Part shown: positions 33,748-35,613 of the stretch, piece by piece
Position numbering within the stretch: the stretch's first letter is position 1
Layout: the number at the start of each line of letters is the position of its first letter
From: Pseudomonas defluvii
GTDB taxonomy: Bacteria > Pseudomonadota > Gammaproteobacteria > Pseudomonadales > Pseudomonadaceae
Length of the DNA stretch: 35,613 nt
Assembly: GCF_001695625.1 (NCBI RefSeq)
Contig: NZ_MBPN01000051.1
Span: 1 to 35,613 of the forward strand
Reading direction: 5' to 3'
Position numbers and translations under genes: made by a program
The notes under the pieces: model-generated
The model's input: only the letters and a program-made list of their open reading frames with translations
Databases searched by the model: none
What the model was told of the DNA's origin: nothing

Positions 33748-34811
33748 GTCCCGAGCAGTTCTCCAGTGCCGTACTGGAGTGGTACGACCAACACGGCCGC
33801 CACGACCTGCCCTGGCAACAGGACATCACCCCCTATCGGGTGTGGGTGTCGGAAATCATGCTGCAGCAGACCCAGGTGAGCACCGTGCTCAACTACTTCG
33901 GGCGCTTCATGGACGCTCTGCCGACCGTTGAAGCGCTGGCCGCAGCAGAGGAAGACGAAGTGCTGCACCTGTGGACGGGCCTGGGCTACTACACCCGCGC
34001 CCGCAACCTGCAGAAGACCGCGAAGATCGTTGTCGAGCAGTACGCCGGCGAGTTTCCCCGAGACGTGGAAAAACTCACCGACTTGCCCGGTATCGGCCTG
34101 TCCACGGCCGGTGCCATCGCCAGCATCAGCATGGGCCTGCGCGCGCCGATCCTCGACGGCAACGTGAAACGGGTACTGGCCCGCTACAGTGCCCAGGAGG
34201 GCTACCCCGGCGAGCCGAAGGTAGCCAAGGCGCTGTGGGCCACCGCCGAGCGTTTTACCCCGCATAGCCGGGTGAACCACTACACCCAGGCGATGATGGA
34301 CCTGGGCGCCACCCTGTGTACCCGCAGCAAGCCCAGTTGCCTGCTCTGCCCGCTCAAACGCGGCTGTGAAGCGCACCTGCTCGGCCAGGAAACCCGCTAC
34401 CCGCTGCCCAAGCCGCGCAAAGCCCTGCCACAGCGCAGTACGCTGATGCCCCTGCTGGCCAACCGTGAAGGCGCGATCCTGCTTTATCGCCGGCCTTCCA
34501 GCGGCCTCTGGGGCGGGCTCTGGAGCCTGCCCGAGCTCGATACCCTGACCGACCTTGAGCACCTTGCCGAACAGCACCAGTTGACCCTGGACAGCCGTCA
34601 GGCACTGAGCGGCCTGACCCACACCTTCAGCCACTTCCAGTTGGCCATCGAACCCTGGCTGGTACGCGTCGACAGCAGGGGCGAGCACGTGGCCGAGGCC
34701 GACTGGCTCTGGTATAACCTCGCCACCCCGCCGCGCCTGGGCCTTGCCGCCCCGGTGAAAAAGCTGCTCAAACGCGCAGCCGATGCCTTGAATTCAGGAG
34801 AGTCGTCATGA
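33744..34811 (+). CDS. mutY: A/G-specific adenine DNA glycosylase
   Basis: This 355-residue base-excision enzyme removes adenine opposite 8-oxoguanine. The catalytic region [13 protein letters not shown] (near 36-48), helix-hairpin-helix [15 protein letters not shown] with downstream catalytic Asp in [12 protein letters not shown], [4Fe-4S] loop C-x6-C-x2-C-x5-C ([17 protein letters not shown]) and C-terminal NUDIX-like 8-oxoG recognition domain are all present. It is coupled to asmA (ATGA) and to yggX (ATGA); mutY-yggX is a conserved pair. Confidence 0.97.
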   Translation: MSPEQFSSAVLEWYDQHGRHDLPWQQDITPYRVWVSEIMLQQTQVSTVLNYFGRFMDALPTVEALAAAEEDEVLHLWTGLGYYTRARNLQKTAKIVVEQYAGEFPRDVEKLTDLPGIGLSTAGAIASISMGLRAPILDGNVKRVLARYSAQEGYPGEPKVAKALWATAERFTPHSRVNHYTQAMMDLGATLCTRSKPSCLLCPLKRGCEAHLLGQETRYPLPKPRKALPQRSTLMPLLANREGAILLYRRPSSGLWGGLWSLPELDTLTDLEHLAEQHQLTLDSRQALSGLTHTFSHFQLAIEPWLVRVDSRGEHVAEADWLWYNLATPPRLGLAAPVKKLLKRAADALNSGESS

Positions 34812-35080
34812 CCCGTACCGTAATGTGCCGCAAGTACAAAGAAGAACTGCCAGGCCTGGAGCGCCAACCCTACCCAGGCGCCAAGGGTGAAGACATCTTC
34901 AACCACATCTCGCAGAAAGCCTGGGCCGACTGGCAGAAACACCAGACCATGCTGATCAACGAGAAGCGCCTGAACATGATGAACGCCGAAGACCGCAAAT
35001 ACCTGCAGGGCGAGATGGACAAGTTCTTCTCCGGCGAGGACTACGCCAAAGCCGAAGGCTACGTTCCACCGGCCGAATAA
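34808..35080 (+). CDS. yggX: Fe(2+)-trafficking/oxidative damage protection protein YggX
   Basis: This 90-residue protein begins [20 protein letters not shown] and contains [29 protein letters not shown] and a C-terminal [16 protein letters not shown], all typical of YggX. It protects iron-sulfur enzymes from oxidation, which suits its coupling to the [4Fe-4S] enzyme MutY. Start overlaps the mutY stop by four bases. Confidence 0.97.
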   Translation: MTRTVMCRKYKEELPGLERQPYPGAKGEDIFNHISQKAWADWQKHQTMLINEKRLNMMNAEDRKYLQGEMDKFFSGEDYAKAEGYVPPAE

Positions 35081-35132
35081 CCCCGTAAAACCGTAAGCGA
35101 CGGTATTAATTAAAAATTTTTTCAAAACTTGC

Positions 35133-35161
35133 TTGACCTAAGTCCGAAAAAGCCTTTTAAT
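35133..35161 (+). promoter_or_regulatory. Sigma-70 promoter of tRNA-Phe
   Basis: TTGACC (35133-35138), 17-bp spacer, TTTAAT (35156-35161), followed by a GC-rich discriminator GCGCCCC as usual for stringently controlled tRNA promoters. An AT-rich UP-like stretch (35106-35124) lies upstream. Confidence 0.8.
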
Positions 35162-35171
35162 GCGCCCCGTT

Positions 35172-35247
35172 GCCCAGATAGCTCAGTCGGTAGAGCAGGG
35201 GATTGAAAATCCCCGTGTCGGCGGTTCGATTCCGTCTCTGGGCACCA
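35172..35247 (+). tRNA. tRNA-Phe (GAA)
   Basis: A 76-nt gene with encoded CCA. The acceptor stem GCCCAGA pairs with TCTGGGC, the D-arm reads GCTCAGTCGGTAGAGC, the anticodon loop TTGAAAA is on a GGGGA/TCCCC stem, and the T-arm is GGCGGTTCGATTCCGTC. All arms pair. Confidence 0.98.
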
Positions 35248-35255
35248 CTACTTCT

Positions 35256-35292
35256 AAACCCCTGACTCCTAATGGTTTCAGGGGTTTTTTAT
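35256..35292 (+). terminator. Rho-independent terminator of tRNA-Phe
   Basis: AAACCCCTGA (35256-35265) pairs with TCAGGGGTTT (35278-35287) and is followed by TTTATTTT. Confidence 0.92.
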
Positions 35293-35367
35293 TTTCAGCG
35301 ACCGCAGCTATATGAGCCATCAGATGGACGTGGCCAAGCTATCCATGCATCGTGACTTGGCACGTTT

Positions 35368-35537
35368 TGTAGTGGTCAACTGATCCCGGACACTGCGTTA
35401 AGTTTTTCCTCAGCAACAGCGGGCGCCAGCCCGCTGTTGAACTGATGCGGTCGCTGCCAGTTGTAGCGCTGCATCAAAAACCGACCGATATCCTGCTGTG
35501 CCAGCGATGCGCTCATGTAGCCCACTGTTGGTACACT
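35368..35537 (-). mobile_element. Truncated IS3-family element, right end
   Basis: The end TGTAGTGGTCAACTGATCCC begins at about 35368 and is followed inward by the last ~50 codons of an IS3-type transposase OrfB on the minus strand (stop 35376-35378): VPTVGYMSASLAQQ, RYNWQRPHQFN, LAPAVAEEKLN, SGIS. The frame is cut at about 35535-35537, where another IS end begins, so most of the transposase is missing. It sits about 70 bp after the tRNA-Phe terminator. Confidence 0.75.
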
Positions 35538-35613
35538 ATAGTGGATCCACCTTTTGAGACAGTGACTACGGGGTAGTTTAAGCTGTCGTCCTCGAAAGGA
35601 TGACAGCAAATGG
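35538..35613 (+). mobile_element. Left end of a second insertion sequence (cut by window edge)
   Basis: From about 35538 the sequence TGGATCCACCTTTTGAGACA continues with a leader to an ATG at 35600 behind GAAAGG. The TGGATCCAC-type end and the start of a first ORF suit another IS3-family element inserted into, or joined to, the truncated one. Only 76 bp are visible. Confidence 0.5.

Overview
The window comes from the chromosome of a GC-rich gammaproteobacterium, almost certainly Pseudomonas of the P. putida group. The evidence is the gbc/dgc glycine-betaine cluster beside gbdR, sdaB and a choline ABC transporter, the hisBHAF block with mutY and yggX, P. putida-type REP hairpins (cgcgggcaagcccgc), and near-exclusive use of G/C-ending codons. 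As far as I remember, the gene order resembles the PP_0290 to PP_0322 region of P. putida KT2440. No search was possible, so family names rest on motifs and recognition by eye.

Layout. 1-6600: the 5' end of glyA, ltaE, a dCache chemoreceptor (mcpH-like), a divergent ZapA plus small coiled-coil protein pair, a second chemoreceptor behind a good sigma-28 promoter, and a decayed flavin amine oxidase remnant. 6590-18000: glycine betaine breakdown. gbcB and gbcA are divergent. A 699-bp non-coding stretch follows, then a minus-strand operon in the order dipeptidase-like gene, DUF5943, dgcA, dgcB, etfA, etfB. 18000-19470: small genes (LprI-like, DUF3010, one unknown) and a REP hairpin. 19475-25842: gbdR, sdaB and choXWV. 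25889-28941: hisB-hisH-DUF2164-hisA-hisF. 29129-35247: an OFA-type MFS transporter, a PanZ-like acetyltransferase, an asmA-mutY-yggX run and tRNA-Phe. 35368-35613: two abutting IS ends.

Metabolic logic. ChoXWV brings in quaternary amines. GbcAB demethylates glycine betaine to dimethylglycine, and DgcAB with EtfAB demethylates that to sarcosine. The resulting glycine and C1 units can pass through GlyA and LtaE to serine, which SdaB deaminates to pyruvate. GbdR is the expected activator. A 21-bp-spaced GGAT direct repeat appears in both the gbcA/gbcB and sdaB/choX intergenic regions.

Most unusual signal. Eight perfect DnaA boxes (TTATCCACA) and several near matches are packed into about 2 kb (9427-11478). 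Four lie in the gbcA-etfB intergenic region, where three fall in repeat units of strictly conserved internal spacing. The other four sit inside the etfB and etfA coding sequences, one of them using a rare TTA codon. This looks like a DnaA-titrating or DnaA-regulating locus, analogous in concept to E. coli datA/DARS. I do not know of a description of it in Pseudomonas.
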